DNA from: Acidobacteriota bacterium
GTDB taxonomy: Bacteria; Acidobacteriota; Terriglobia; Terriglobales; Acidobacteriaceae
Length of the DNA: 51,475 bases
Assembly (NCBI GenBank): GCA_021819585.1
Contig: JAKAQS010000002.1
Coordinates: forward strand, 1 to 51,475
Reading direction: 5' to 3'
The translations under genes were made by a program, and so were the position numbers. The notes beneath the pieces are model-generated. The model was given only the letters and a program-made list of their open reading frames with translations. It searched no databases and was not told the origin of the DNA. This document shows, in pieces, positions 29,719-39,147 of this stretch. Each line of letters begins with the position of its first letter. Within the stretch, counting starts at the first letter, position 1.

Positions 29719-31811
29719 CTTGAACCTCCGGTTCCCTGCTCTGCCGCGGACCCGGACGCGGCGTGGCGTAGCGGGGAAGGTGCTGCTTCCAACACAACCT
29801 GGTTGCCGTCGGGATCCAGAACCACAAGGCTGTGATGTTGCTTACGATACGCGATATTGCGCCGGCGCAGAAGACGCATCGCCCACGCCGGATCCGCAGC
29901 CAAGGTGATTCGCGCCCTCCGTCCTTGCGGCTGCAGCGGCGCGATCTGAATCCATTCTCCGCCATCGCCCGGCAACGCCAGAAGATCCCCGCGCCGGTTC
30001 GCGGGATGGAAGCCCAACTTCTTGGTATAGAACTCGGTCGCTGCCGCAGGATCAGCGGTTGCAAGGGTGACGGCAATCATCCTGGTGGAGATTCGATCCG
30101 GACCGAGATCGCGACCGAAGTCCCTGGAGTGCAATGAGCCGGGCATGTATTGCGTATACTCGATGTTCTGCGGCCCCTGCGCCGTGAGCGGTCCGGGCAT
30201 GGTGAACAGCAGATTGCCGGCGCCTGCCTTGCGCAGCTCTTTGGGAGCCAGACCCTCGTCGACGTAATAGCGATGCACCGCCTGGAGGTTCCGGCCTTCC
30301 AAGCAGAGATGGAGAAAGCCTGGCTTCGGATCTTTGGCATCCGTGGGGTAAAGTTCGATGAACTGGCGGTCATTGATCTTCATGAACGCCTCATAGACCA
30401 CCCCGTTGTGGGAGAGTGCGAAGACGCGCACAAAGCCGAGCTTCTGATAGAAAGCCACGGCTGCGCTGAGATCGCGCACCCGTAAGGCAACATGGGCGAT
30501 GCCGGCCAGATCGGGTGAGACTGCCGCGGCGTCACCCGCCCCTGGCGCGACTGCTGCGGGGACCGGCGTGCTCGCGCTGCTGCGACCCTCCGCAACCGCC
30601 ATCTGCTTCAGCTCCGAAGCCGCCAACAGGAACGCGCCAACGCCGTAGGTATAGCTCGACGACGGCAGATAATACGCCGGCTCCGCTCCAGTCTGCTGAA
30701 TGTCTCCCACGCGGCCGTCGGCATAAACATGCGGCAACAGCCCGCGCCATCCGGCCTGAACAACCGGCAAATAGGTTGCGCGGTCCAGTATTCCGTGGTG
30801 AATGCCCCAGGCCATGGCGTAGATAAACAACGCGGAGCCGGAAACCTCCGGCGCGGGGAAGGCTTTGGGGTCAAGCAGGCTCGCATGCCAAAGTCCAGTC
30901 TGCGGATCCTGAAGCTGGGCGATGCGCGCCGCCATGGAGCGCAGTTGATCGTTATAGAAGGCGCGGCGAGGGTCATCAGCAGGCAGATAAGGTAACGTCC
31001 GCACGATGCCGGCCATTACCCATCCTTCACCCCGCGACCAGAAGATCTTTTGGCCGTTGGGACCGCGCTTGTTGGTATAGCTTGCATCGCGAGCGTAGAG
31101 GTGTTCCTGCGCATCATAGAGCAGCGAAGAGGTCCGCTGCCACTGACGATCGAGATACTCGATGTACTTGCGCTCTCCGGTGGCGGCGTACATCCGCGCC
31201 CAGACCGGAGGCGCCATGAACAGAGAGTCGCACCACCACCACGGGATGCGCGGGCCGCCCGGCTGCAGGGTGTCGAGGCCGACGACTGAATCCAGCGCCT
31301 TTCGGGTCGGAGCGATCCACTCCGGATGCTGCTTGCCGGACTCCAGATAGAGTTCCAGGTAGGTCTGCGCCACGCTCTGGTCGTCAGCGTTAGGCTGAGT
31401 ACTGCGCAGTTCCCAATCAAACTTTTCCGCCATGCGCAGCATCGCGTCGCGGTACTTCGGATCGCCCGTAGACCGTGAAGCGGCCATCAGGCCGGAGTAC
31501 AGAACGCTCCACGTCCAGATGCGGTCAAAGTACGGCTCCGAGCGCGTGAGCTGCCAGTCGGCAACCTTGCGGATGACGTGATCCAGAGCTGCGGGCGTCA
31601 TTGCCGGGGAAAGATCCTCCGCAAACGGTCCAGGGTTGGCCGGCGCATCGCCGAAGTGCCGAGAGATGTCTTTGTCGATGCCCTGCTGTTGCTGGGGCGT
31701 CGGGCGCGGGCTTGCGCCTGTCCCATTGCCAACCTGCGCGCCGACCGGCACCATGCCGGCGGCCAGCATCGGAAGCGCTACGAACGTCTTCCAGATCATC
31801 AGCCGCATCAT
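29715..31811 (-). CDS. Secreted GH105 unsaturated rhamnogalacturonyl/glucuronyl hydrolase fused to two C-terminal VOC (glyoxalase) domains
   Basis: N-terminal GH105 (ADWQLTRSEPYFDRIWTWSVLYSGLMA, WWWCDSLFMAPPVWARMYAATG, FWSRGEGWVMAGIVRTLPYLP); C-terminal AHVALRVRDLSAAVAFYQKLGF...FIELYP...FLHLCLEG and IAVTLATADPAAATEFYTKKLGF...LVVLDPDGNQVVLE. Confidence 0.92.
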   Translation of the reverse strand: MMRLMIWKTFVALPMLAAGMVPVGAQVGNGTGASPRPTPQQQQGIDKDISRHFGDAPANPGPFAEDLSPAMTPAALDHVIRKVADWQLTRSEPYFDRIWTWSVLYSGLMAASRSTGDPKYRDAMLRMAEKFDWELRSTQPNADDQSVAQTYLELYLESGKQHPEWIAPTRKALDSVVGLDTLQPGGPRIPWWWCDSLFMAPPVWARMYAATGERKYIEYLDRQWQRTSSLLYDAQEHLYARDASYTNKRGPNGQKIFWSRGEGWVMAGIVRTLPYLPADDPRRAFYNDQLRSMAARIAQLQDPQTGLWHASLLDPKAFPAPEVSGSALFIYAMAWGIHHGILDRATYLPVVQAGWRGLLPHVYADGRVGDIQQTGAEPAYYLPSSSYTYGVGAFLLAASELKQMAVAEGRSSASTPVPAAVAPGAGDAAAVSPDLAGIAHVALRVRDLSAAVAFYQKLGFVRVFALSHNGVVYEAFMKINDRQFIELYPTDAKDPKPGFLHLCLEGRNLQAVHRYYVDEGLAPKELRKAGAGNLLFTMPGPLTAQGPQNIEYTQYMPGSLHSRDFGRDLGPDRISTRMIAVTLATADPAAATEFYTKKLGFHPANRRGDLLALPGDGGEWIQIAPLQPQGRRARITLAADPAWAMRLLRRRNIAYRKQHHSLVVLDPDGNQVVLEAAPSPLRHAASGSAAEQGTGGSR

Positions 31812-33223
31812 GGCTTGCCTTCCGTTGCTTCTGGAGCCGTTGCAATGCCACTGACGCCGCTGCTGTGCTCTACCCGCAGGCGGCTGCCGTCGCTGGTATG
31901 GAGCACAACGTCTTTGAACGTCCAGTTCTTGACGTAGTCGAGATGGCCCGCGCTCCGCGCCTGCACATCCCAGTGCTGGAGAGTGAAATCCTCCAGCGGC
32001 TGCGTAGGGTAGCCGTTCACGTCAAAGGCTGTCTTCGCCCCTGTGGCGTGGATGTTCCAGATGCGTACATCCTGTACGTGCTCGATGCCCTTGGAAAGCG
32101 GGACCGGTGTGGCCATGGTCCGGTAGTACGAGGGCACGTCCTTCATCCCCGCCGGGATCTTTGCATAGCTGTAGAGCGGATACCAGTTCATGGTCATGCG
32201 AAAGACCGTCGGCACATTATCCATCCTGATGTTGTGGATGCGGATGTCTTCGGCATAACCACCCCGGGTCTGCGCGGATTTGAAGAGGATGCCGTTGGGC
32301 GTGGGGGCAAGCACATGCAAGTTATAAATCTCGATGTGGCGAAAGCCACCCGAAGTTTCGCTGCCGAAGGTGACTCCGGCGGCCGCTTGGCGGATAATCG
32401 AGTCGCGAATCACTACATCCTCGGTCGGCCGGTTGACGCGCAATCCATCGGCGTCGCGCCCGGCCTTGAGACAGAGCGCGTCGTCGTTATTGGTGACGTC
32501 CACATGCTCGACCAGGATGTGCGTGGAGGAGTCGATGTCCACGCCGTCCGTGCTCGGGCCTTTGCCATCGATATTGTTGTTGATGGTGACGCCGTTTACC
32601 ACCACCTTCCGGGAGTAGCAGATGTGGACCGTCCAGAAGCCGGAGCGCTGCAGCTTGAGGCCTCCGCCAACGGTGACGTCGCCGGCGTCGAAGATCTGGA
32701 TCAGGCGCGGACGCCGGGCATCGTAATCGGCCGCCCAGCGCATTCCCCTGGGCTCATCCAGCTTGCGCAGCCGGAAGAAAACCTCCCAGAAGACCCGTCC
32801 GTTGCCGTCAATCACACCGTTGCCCACGATGTGGGCGTGGGATTGTTTGTAGACATTGATCAGCGCCGAAGGCCAGGTCATCTCAATGCCGGCCACGCGG
32901 GTCGGCATCATCGGGTAGTCCTCGATGTGTTGCGAGCCGGTCAACGTAACCCCGCTGTCGATGCGCAGCGTGACCCCGCTTTTCACAAAGAGCGACCCGG
33001 TAAGATAAACGCCGGCTGGAAAGGTCACCGTACCGCCGTCAGCGGCGGCCGCGTCGATCGCCTTCTGGATCGCGGCGGTGTCCATCGTCTTGCCGTCGCC
33101 CACCGCGCCATACTTCACTACGCTGAAGACTTTGCCTCGCTCAGCGGCAGCCGTTCCCGGACAGACCATGGAAAAGAGAAGCGCTGCGGCCAGCATGGCC
33201 GGAAAGAACGAGGGATGTCTCAT
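31808..33223 (-). CDS. GH28 polygalacturonase-like secreted enzyme
   Basis: Signal peptide; YGAVGDGKTMDTAAIQKAIDAAAADGGTVTFPAGVYLTGSL; NNDDALCLKAG; RDSIIRQAAAGVTFGSETSGG. Confidence 0.93.
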   Translation of the reverse strand: MRHPSFFPAMLAAALLFSMVCPGTAAAERGKVFSVVKYGAVGDGKTMDTAAIQKAIDAAAADGGTVTFPAGVYLTGSLFVKSGVTLRIDSGVTLTGSQHIEDYPMMPTRVAGIEMTWPSALINVYKQSHAHIVGNGVIDGNGRVFWEVFFRLRKLDEPRGMRWAADYDARRPRLIQIFDAGDVTVGGGLKLQRSGFWTVHICYSRKVVVNGVTINNNIDGKGPSTDGVDIDSSTHILVEHVDVTNNDDALCLKAGRDADGLRVNRPTEDVVIRDSIIRQAAAGVTFGSETSGGFRHIEIYNLHVLAPTPNGILFKSAQTRGGYAEDIRIHNIRMDNVPTVFRMTMNWYPLYSYAKIPAGMKDVPSYYRTMATPVPLSKGIEHVQDVRIWNIHATGAKTAFDVNGYPTQPLEDFTLQHWDVQARSAGHLDYVKNWTFKDVVLHTSDGSRLRVEHSSGVSGIATAPEATEGKP

Positions 33224-36009
33224 GGCGCTGACTTGACCTCGAGTAACTGAATTGGCCCAAGCAGGCCCGACGGTAATGGATGCAGGTCTCGTGTGTCCTG
33301 ATTGACGGCCCGGCGGCCGTAGCGCATCCAGACCAGATGGAAGTCCGCGGGAGCCATGCCGGCCAGCGAATTGATCGCCGTGTTCGCGACCTGCACTTCG
33401 ATCTCATTCTCCCCTGCATGCAGCTCCTCCGTGATGTCCATCCTGTAGGGCGGGCACCAAAGCGACCCGGCTCGCTTGCCGTTGACCAGCACAACCGCCG
33501 CATCGCGAACCGGCGCCTCCAGCATGGCGCGCGTGCCGTTCTTGACGTCAGGATCGACATCCGCCGGTGAACTGTGACCAAAATCCAGCAGCACATGCCC
33601 TTGTGAAAGAGCAGGGGCCTGAACCTTCACCTGTGTTCGATAAGTCGCTACGCCGGAGAAGAAGCGTCTTCCCGGCAGGCCACTCCAGGAAGACAGCCCC
33701 TCTATCGCCTGGGCGCCTCCATTGGTTCCCGCAAATTGAATGCTCCAGCCGCGATCAAGCCTCGCCAGCACCGTGGCCTTCCCGAAAGCAGATTCGGGAG
33801 CACCCAGTGGATGGTCGCTGGCGACGATCACGCGAGATTCATAGGGAGCCAGATCGAGAGCCACATCCCCGGAAGGAAGAGAGTGAATCACGCCCGAAAA
33901 TGGACTCCAGGATGAGATCGCCGCGCGCGGATTCCGCAACCGCGCGGTTGCATGGACGGGATGATTACTGGTGTTCACCAGAAAGTAGATGTCCGCATCC
34001 GATAGTTTGCGATGCAGCAGGCCGATCTCTCCTGCGTCTGTTGAAACCTGGACATCAGGCGCAATGACGCGGCCAAGCGCCACACCCAGGACGGTGTCGC
34101 TATCGATGGTCTGGGTTCCCGGCTGCGCGAACAACCTCCGCGCAAGCTCTTTTACCCGCGCGGTGGTTGCCGCTGCGTTCTGGAACCCCGGCGCCTTCGA
34201 CGGCGTAGATCCAACCGCAATGACTTTGCCGCCGTGTTGTACATATTGGATCAAGGAGACAAGCGTCGCAGGAGCCAGACGCTGCACATGGGGTAGCACC
34301 AGCACCGGGTAGTGGACTCCGACCCGGGCAATGGCTTCGGCATCGACGTAATCGAAGTTGTGCCCCGCGGCTTCTATCTGCTGCGTCAACTCCGGGGTGA
34401 CGAACTGCGGCATCAGATCAGACAAACTGGCTCGGCCCGGGATGAACTCCGCATAGGCATCGTCTTCCGGCAGCAGCACGGCGATGTCGTTGGCCGGCTT
34501 CCCCTGACGCAGCAGATAGCTCAGCCGTTGCAAATACGCGGTTACGTCCGGCATCACGATCCACCACGGGTTATGATCGTTCAGCGCCCCTGCCGCATAG
34601 AACTGCCATCCCGGCTCCGGGAGGCCCGGCGGAGAGTACGGCCATCCATGCCCGACGATCTGGTTCACCCCTTCCAGAAAGAAGCGATCCGCCTCCGCCT
34701 TCATGTCTAGCGGCGTCGCGCGAAATGCCGGTGAGTGCAGCCACGTCCAGACTTCGCCCGAGATGACCGGCCGTCCATAGAGATGCCCCGCGGAGGTTGC
34801 CCACCGCGCATACGAGAAGCGATCCCACAGCGAGCCCTCCCCTTCGGGCAGCGCGACCAGCCTGTTGCTTGAAAGCGAGACTGGAGGTTCGCCGTAGTTC
34901 TGTGACCGGAACTGAGCGCCATGTTTCTTCGCCCAGTCGTTGATCTGGGCGAGGTAGTTATCATTGGCCAACTCAGTCAGCGTCAAACCCCAGTCGTGAC
35001 GCAGCTCCGCCGCCTGCTCTCCTTTGCCGTTCACCAGCTCTGGCAGATAGGGCAGAAGGCTATAGCCGCGGCGACGCTCGAACTCAGCCAGAAAGTTCGT
35101 TGTCCAATCCGTGCCAAAAACCTCAAGGCTGTCACTGAAGACGGCAAAGGGCGGCTGTGAACCGAACGCCGTCAGCAACCGGCTGCCAACCTGCTGCAGA
35201 TAGGATTCCACCGCCACGTGGCTGTAATGGTCGATGACAAGGCCGTTGGCGCCCACCGCGGCGCGCTTGACCTGCTGCCCTGTGCGGCTGGCGATGTAAA
35301 ACACCACCACGCGCGTTGTCGGCGCGGGTGGTACGCTGAGGCGCCCATCATGCTCCTGGAAGCGGATTGAATGCAGGCTGGAAGCGGCATAGTTCTTCGC
35401 CGTCCCATCGCCGCTGAACACCGCAAGCAGCGTCTCGCCGCTTTCAAGCGACGGAACCGCAAGGCTCGCGACGCTTGGCGGAACATCGAGTGCGACCACA
35501 CGGAGCCGTCCCGCGGCCTGGTCAATCGGGACACTGGGACCGCCGTAGGGCCAGCCGCTGGCCAGCGTCAGATCCACCCTCATGCCATTCTCGTGCGCGG
35601 TTTTGTTGACAAACGAAAGCGCATCCAGAAAATCGGTGGAGAGATAGGGAAGATTGCGGAAGCCGGTGGATGCGTCGTCCAGCGCCTGCGGATAAACCGG
35701 CTGAATCTCGAAGCCGCCGATGCCGGCGGCTTTCATGGCCAGAATCTCCCGCTGCAGCTCCGGCTTGATCACCGCAGGCCCAAACCACCACCAGCGCATC
35801 AGAATACGGGCGTCGTCCGGCGGTTGGGCGAAGTGGGGCGCAACCTCCTCGATTCGCATCGCCCCGACGCAAGGGATATTTTGCGCATGGACCATGCAAG
35901 CGCAGCAGACGAGCAGAAGCGCGGACCGCTTGCCGCGCACCGATCTCCATCCGCACGCCACGACAGATGCTGAGCGTAACGCCGGATTGACGACAAAGGC
36001 CATAACCAT
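33220..36009 (-). CDS. GH106 alpha-L-rhamnosidase-like glycoside hydrolase
   Basis: 929 aa; RWWWFGPAVIKPELQREILAMKAAGIGGFEIQPVYP, C-terminal WCPPYRMDITEELHAGENEIEVQVANTAINSLAG. Confidence 0.88.
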   Translation of the reverse strand: MVMAFVVNPALRSASVVACGWRSVRGKRSALLLVCCACMVHAQNIPCVGAMRIEEVAPHFAQPPDDARILMRWWWFGPAVIKPELQREILAMKAAGIGGFEIQPVYPQALDDASTGFRNLPYLSTDFLDALSFVNKTAHENGMRVDLTLASGWPYGGPSVPIDQAAGRLRVVALDVPPSVASLAVPSLESGETLLAVFSGDGTAKNYAASSLHSIRFQEHDGRLSVPPAPTTRVVVFYIASRTGQQVKRAAVGANGLVIDHYSHVAVESYLQQVGSRLLTAFGSQPPFAVFSDSLEVFGTDWTTNFLAEFERRRGYSLLPYLPELVNGKGEQAAELRHDWGLTLTELANDNYLAQINDWAKKHGAQFRSQNYGEPPVSLSSNRLVALPEGEGSLWDRFSYARWATSAGHLYGRPVISGEVWTWLHSPAFRATPLDMKAEADRFFLEGVNQIVGHGWPYSPPGLPEPGWQFYAAGALNDHNPWWIVMPDVTAYLQRLSYLLRQGKPANDIAVLLPEDDAYAEFIPGRASLSDLMPQFVTPELTQQIEAAGHNFDYVDAEAIARVGVHYPVLVLPHVQRLAPATLVSLIQYVQHGGKVIAVGSTPSKAPGFQNAAATTARVKELARRLFAQPGTQTIDSDTVLGVALGRVIAPDVQVSTDAGEIGLLHRKLSDADIYFLVNTSNHPVHATARLRNPRAAISSWSPFSGVIHSLPSGDVALDLAPYESRVIVASDHPLGAPESAFGKATVLARLDRGWSIQFAGTNGGAQAIEGLSSWSGLPGRRFFSGVATYRTQVKVQAPALSQGHVLLDFGHSSPADVDPDVKNGTRAMLEAPVRDAAVVLVNGKRAGSLWCPPYRMDITEELHAGENEIEVQVANTAINSLAGMAPADFHLVWMRYGRRAVNQDTRDLHPLPSGLLGPIQLLEVKSAP

Positions 36010-36517
36010 CCCTCTCTCCGAGAAGACCTCCCGTTCTCTCTAGCATCTTCAAGGATTGCCGGAGATCCCCACAACAGGCCTATCTGGCGTTTTCCTTCCT
36101 CCCCGGACGCCGAGGTATCGGATGACACCTGCGCTTGAAAATGCTCTGACGCGCCGTTGCCAGGGATGAGAGTATCGCCGGCGGCTCTCGATCGGCCCTG
36201 AGACAAGCACACGCGCGGAACCAACAGGCAACCCGCCGGCCCACGAACCGGCCATGCGAGATGCTTCCGGGGAAAAATGTGTCGTCCTTACGATACTCCT
36301 CCGCCAGAACGCTCCCTTTCTGGATGCGAAGAGAGGTAGCCATTGGGCGCGGCCCATTGCCCCCAAAAGCCGGGCTCAGCTTCAAGGTTGGCGCGATGGC
36401 GGCTCTTTGCGCGAGAAACGATGGGAACGAGGCCCTTCGCGCAGTCCGCAGGCTGCCCGTGTCGGCCTTTCGCGTCCCGGCCGCAACAGCGAGCCTTGAT
36501 CCAAAAGCGAGGGAGGG

Positions 36518-38320
36518 TCAGGCGATGAGGCGCGGGGCTTCTGCCTCTGGATCTCCAGTTGGAGCGCACGGCTCCGGCTGACCTTCCGGATAGCTTCCGG
36601 CCGCGGATTCCTCCGAGGCCACCCACCTTGGGAAGACAACTCGGAAGATCGTCCCGGATGGCGAAAGGGTGCGGGTGCGGAATTGGATGGAGCCGCCGTG
36701 CTTTTCCATGAAGCCGCGAGTCACCCATAGGCCGAGGCCGGTACCGGCCGAGCGCTTGGTGGTGAAGAACGGAGTGAAGATGCGCGGACGAGCAGAAAGA
36801 GGGATTCCGGCGCCTTGGTCGGCGATCACCACGGAGACCTTCCCCTGCCCGCGCAGATGGCGGCCGCGGATGTGGATGCGTCCCGGCTGGAGCGCAAAGC
36901 TTGAAGGGAATGCCTCGATGGCGTTGACGATGAGGTTGGAGAAGACCTGACGGATCTCCCCGCGCAGACCATGGATTTGCAGACTTGGCTCCAAGTCCAG
37001 AGTGCAGACGATCTTCCGGGACTCCATCTTGCGGGCGAAAAGTTCAACAACGCTGAGAAGGAGTTCGTTCAGGTCAATCTCAATGGGCTGGGTCGTGTCG
37101 CGGTAGAAGCCCAGGGTCTGCTGAGCGATCTGGGCGACTCGGGCGATCTCGGCGTCGGCGGCCTCCAGCAGGCGCCGGACAGAGTCAGGCACGCCGGAGT
37201 CAGTGCGGGAGAGATAGATCAGATTGGTAACGGCCTCCAGCGGATTGTTGATCTCGTGTGCGACGCTGGCGGCCAGCCGGCCCGTGGCCGCCAGTTTCTC
37301 GCTCTGGCGCAGAGCAGCCTCCTGTGTCTTCCGGTCGGTAATATCCTGGACCGTGCCAATCATGCCTGTAATCCGTGAAGTTTGAGGTGCAAAGCAGGCG
37401 ATGCCGCTGGCCGCAATCCAGGTCTGCATGCCGTCGGGCGAGTCGATGCGGAACTCGGCGCGGTATACCCCTCCGGACTCCAGCAAGCGTTGCAGACTCG
37501 CTGCGGTGGGGGGCTGATCAGCGATGGAAACCACCTGTTTACGCAGGGCCGTGCGGCGGATGGGCGCCTGAGACGGGGCGTGCAGCAGGAACGCGGCGCG
37601 CTCATCCAGAACCAGACTGTCCGTGGCGCGGTCCCAGGTCCAAGTGCCGAGTTGGGCAGCGTCCAGCGCCTGGCGCAGGCGGCCGGCGGTCTGGAGCTGC
37701 AAGGCGCGGGCAGACTCGACTGCGGAGATCTGTTGGTTGAGTCTTTCCGAGAGAGCCACGTTCTCCATGGCGACGCCTGCCTGAGAGGCAATCGTGGCCA
37801 CCAGGTCTTCGCCGGCGGCGGTGAAGATATTCAGCTCGTGATGGCCGTAGAGCATCCAGCCGAGAATGCTTCCGCAACAGTCCTTTACTGGAACGCCGAG
37901 GTAGCTGCGAACCCCCGGATGGCCCGGAGGAATGCCCGCGAAGGGCAGATTCTGGCCATACAGGGGATCCTGGGTGATGTCGCCGGAGCGGAGGATCTTC
38001 TGGCCCAGCCAGCCGATACGGAAGCTTCCGGTAGACCGGGGGTGCAAAAGGGATCGGAAGATCTCGATATCCGGACCGGTCACCTTGTAGAGACGGTAGG
38101 GTTGGTCTGGATCTCCCGCCCAGCTCCGGCTCTCTGCCGGAGTGTAGAAAAAGGCGCCAAACCGTGCTCCGCAGAGCTGTAGGCCGGCTTCAAGCGCAGT
38201 CTGCGCGATGGCATCCAGGGAGCGCTCCGAGGCTAGCAGGATGCCTGTCTCGACGAGCAGGCGAAGCTGCTTCTCGGTTTGCCGGCCACCAGGCGGAGAC
38301 GCTGTGACGTCGAATTCCAT
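36518..38320 (-). CDS. Sensor histidine kinase with GAF and PAS-like domains
   Basis: GAF-like N-terminus (VETGILLASERSLDAIAQTALEAG), H-box ASVAHEINNPLEAVTNLIYL, ATPase boxes IVNAIEAFP, DQGAGIP, GTGLGLWVTRGFMEKHGG. Confidence 0.93.
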   Translation of the reverse strand: MEFDVTASPPGGRQTEKQLRLLVETGILLASERSLDAIAQTALEAGLQLCGARFGAFFYTPAESRSWAGDPDQPYRLYKVTGPDIEIFRSLLHPRSTGSFRIGWLGQKILRSGDITQDPLYGQNLPFAGIPPGHPGVRSYLGVPVKDCCGSILGWMLYGHHELNIFTAAGEDLVATIASQAGVAMENVALSERLNQQISAVESARALQLQTAGRLRQALDAAQLGTWTWDRATDSLVLDERAAFLLHAPSQAPIRRTALRKQVVSIADQPPTAASLQRLLESGGVYRAEFRIDSPDGMQTWIAASGIACFAPQTSRITGMIGTVQDITDRKTQEAALRQSEKLAATGRLAASVAHEINNPLEAVTNLIYLSRTDSGVPDSVRRLLEAADAEIARVAQIAQQTLGFYRDTTQPIEIDLNELLLSVVELFARKMESRKIVCTLDLEPSLQIHGLRGEIRQVFSNLIVNAIEAFPSSFALQPGRIHIRGRHLRGQGKVSVVIADQGAGIPLSARPRIFTPFFTTKRSAGTGLGLWVTRGFMEKHGGSIQFRTRTLSPSGTIFRVVFPRWVASEESAAGSYPEGQPEPCAPTGDPEAEAPRLIA

Positions 38321-38430
38321 CACCCGGTTTAGATGCGGGGCTGTGCATCTCGGGAAGTCCGGCGGAGGAAGTTTGCCCGGCGGGTGAGAGCATGGCTACG
38401 TGGGGCAGGTTCCCTGCGCAGACAAAGTCC

Positions 38431-39129
38431 CTAATTGCCGAAGTGCCAGTTGACCCCGGCGCTCACCTGGATGTTCTTCTGCTGTTTGCTGCCGCCGTTG
38501 GGGAGGTCGGTGACGAAGTAGTGGCTCATCAGGCGCAGCTCGAAGCGATGATAAATGTTGTAATTAATGCCGCCGCCCAGCGCGTAGGTGTAGCCAAAGG
38601 CTGAGCTCGCCAACGTGTTGCCGGAGGGATACTCGCCGTCGGTGGCGTCTGTAAGCCCAACCAGAGCCTCGGCGAAGATGCCGCCGCGGCGGCTCCAGAG
38701 GGTGGGCGAGATGTGGCCCAGGTTGAAGGTATATCGTCCGCCGCCCAGAAAGCTCGCCTGGTGGATATCAATCTGGGTGCGCAGGTTGGTGACAGCCAGG
38801 CCATTCAGTGAGACCACAGGGCCGAAGCCGTGGAAGGCCGTATAGGCCAGATCCACAGTGGCTCCGCGTAGATAAAAGTAATCCGACGGCGAAGATCCCA
38901 CGAACTTGGACCGTTGCTGGGTATAGGTCATCCCCAGATCCATGGGCGTCTGAGCATGGACGCGCGCGGGGGTCGCCGCCATCGGCAAGGCAAGCAAGAC
39001 AAGCGCGGCTTCGCAGAGACCCAAGCGTCGCCAAGAGCCGCCCAGCCTGCCCACCACGCAGCGGAAGATGCCGGCCACTCCCTGGCCGGGGAGCATCAAC
39101 CTCGATCGTGGTGTAGTGGTCTGGCGCAT
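38431..39129 (-). CDS. Outer-membrane beta-barrel protein
   Basis: Alternating beta-strand pattern, FGYTYALGGGINYNIYHRFELRLMSHYFVTDLPNG, C-terminal Phe-rich strand VSAGVNWHFGN; start approximate. Confidence 0.7.
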   Translation of the reverse strand: MRQTTTPRSRLMLPGQGVAGIFRCVVGRLGGSWRRLGLCEAALVLLALPMAATPARVHAQTPMDLGMTYTQQRSKFVGSSPSDYFYLRGATVDLAYTAFHGFGPVVSLNGLAVTNLRTQIDIHQASFLGGGRYTFNLGHISPTLWSRRGGIFAEALVGLTDATDGEYPSGNTLASSAFGYTYALGGGINYNIYHRFELRLMSHYFVTDLPNGGSKQQKNIQVSAGVNWHFGN

Positions 39130-39147
39130 GCCGGGAGTCACTCCTGA

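Noticed and set aside
31601-33250. 549-aa plus-strand ORF opposite GH28/GH105
   Set aside because: Antisense shadow of two confident genes; no domain signal.
36010-36517. Small ORFs between the kinase and pectin operon
   Set aside because: No motif; most likely the operon promoter region.
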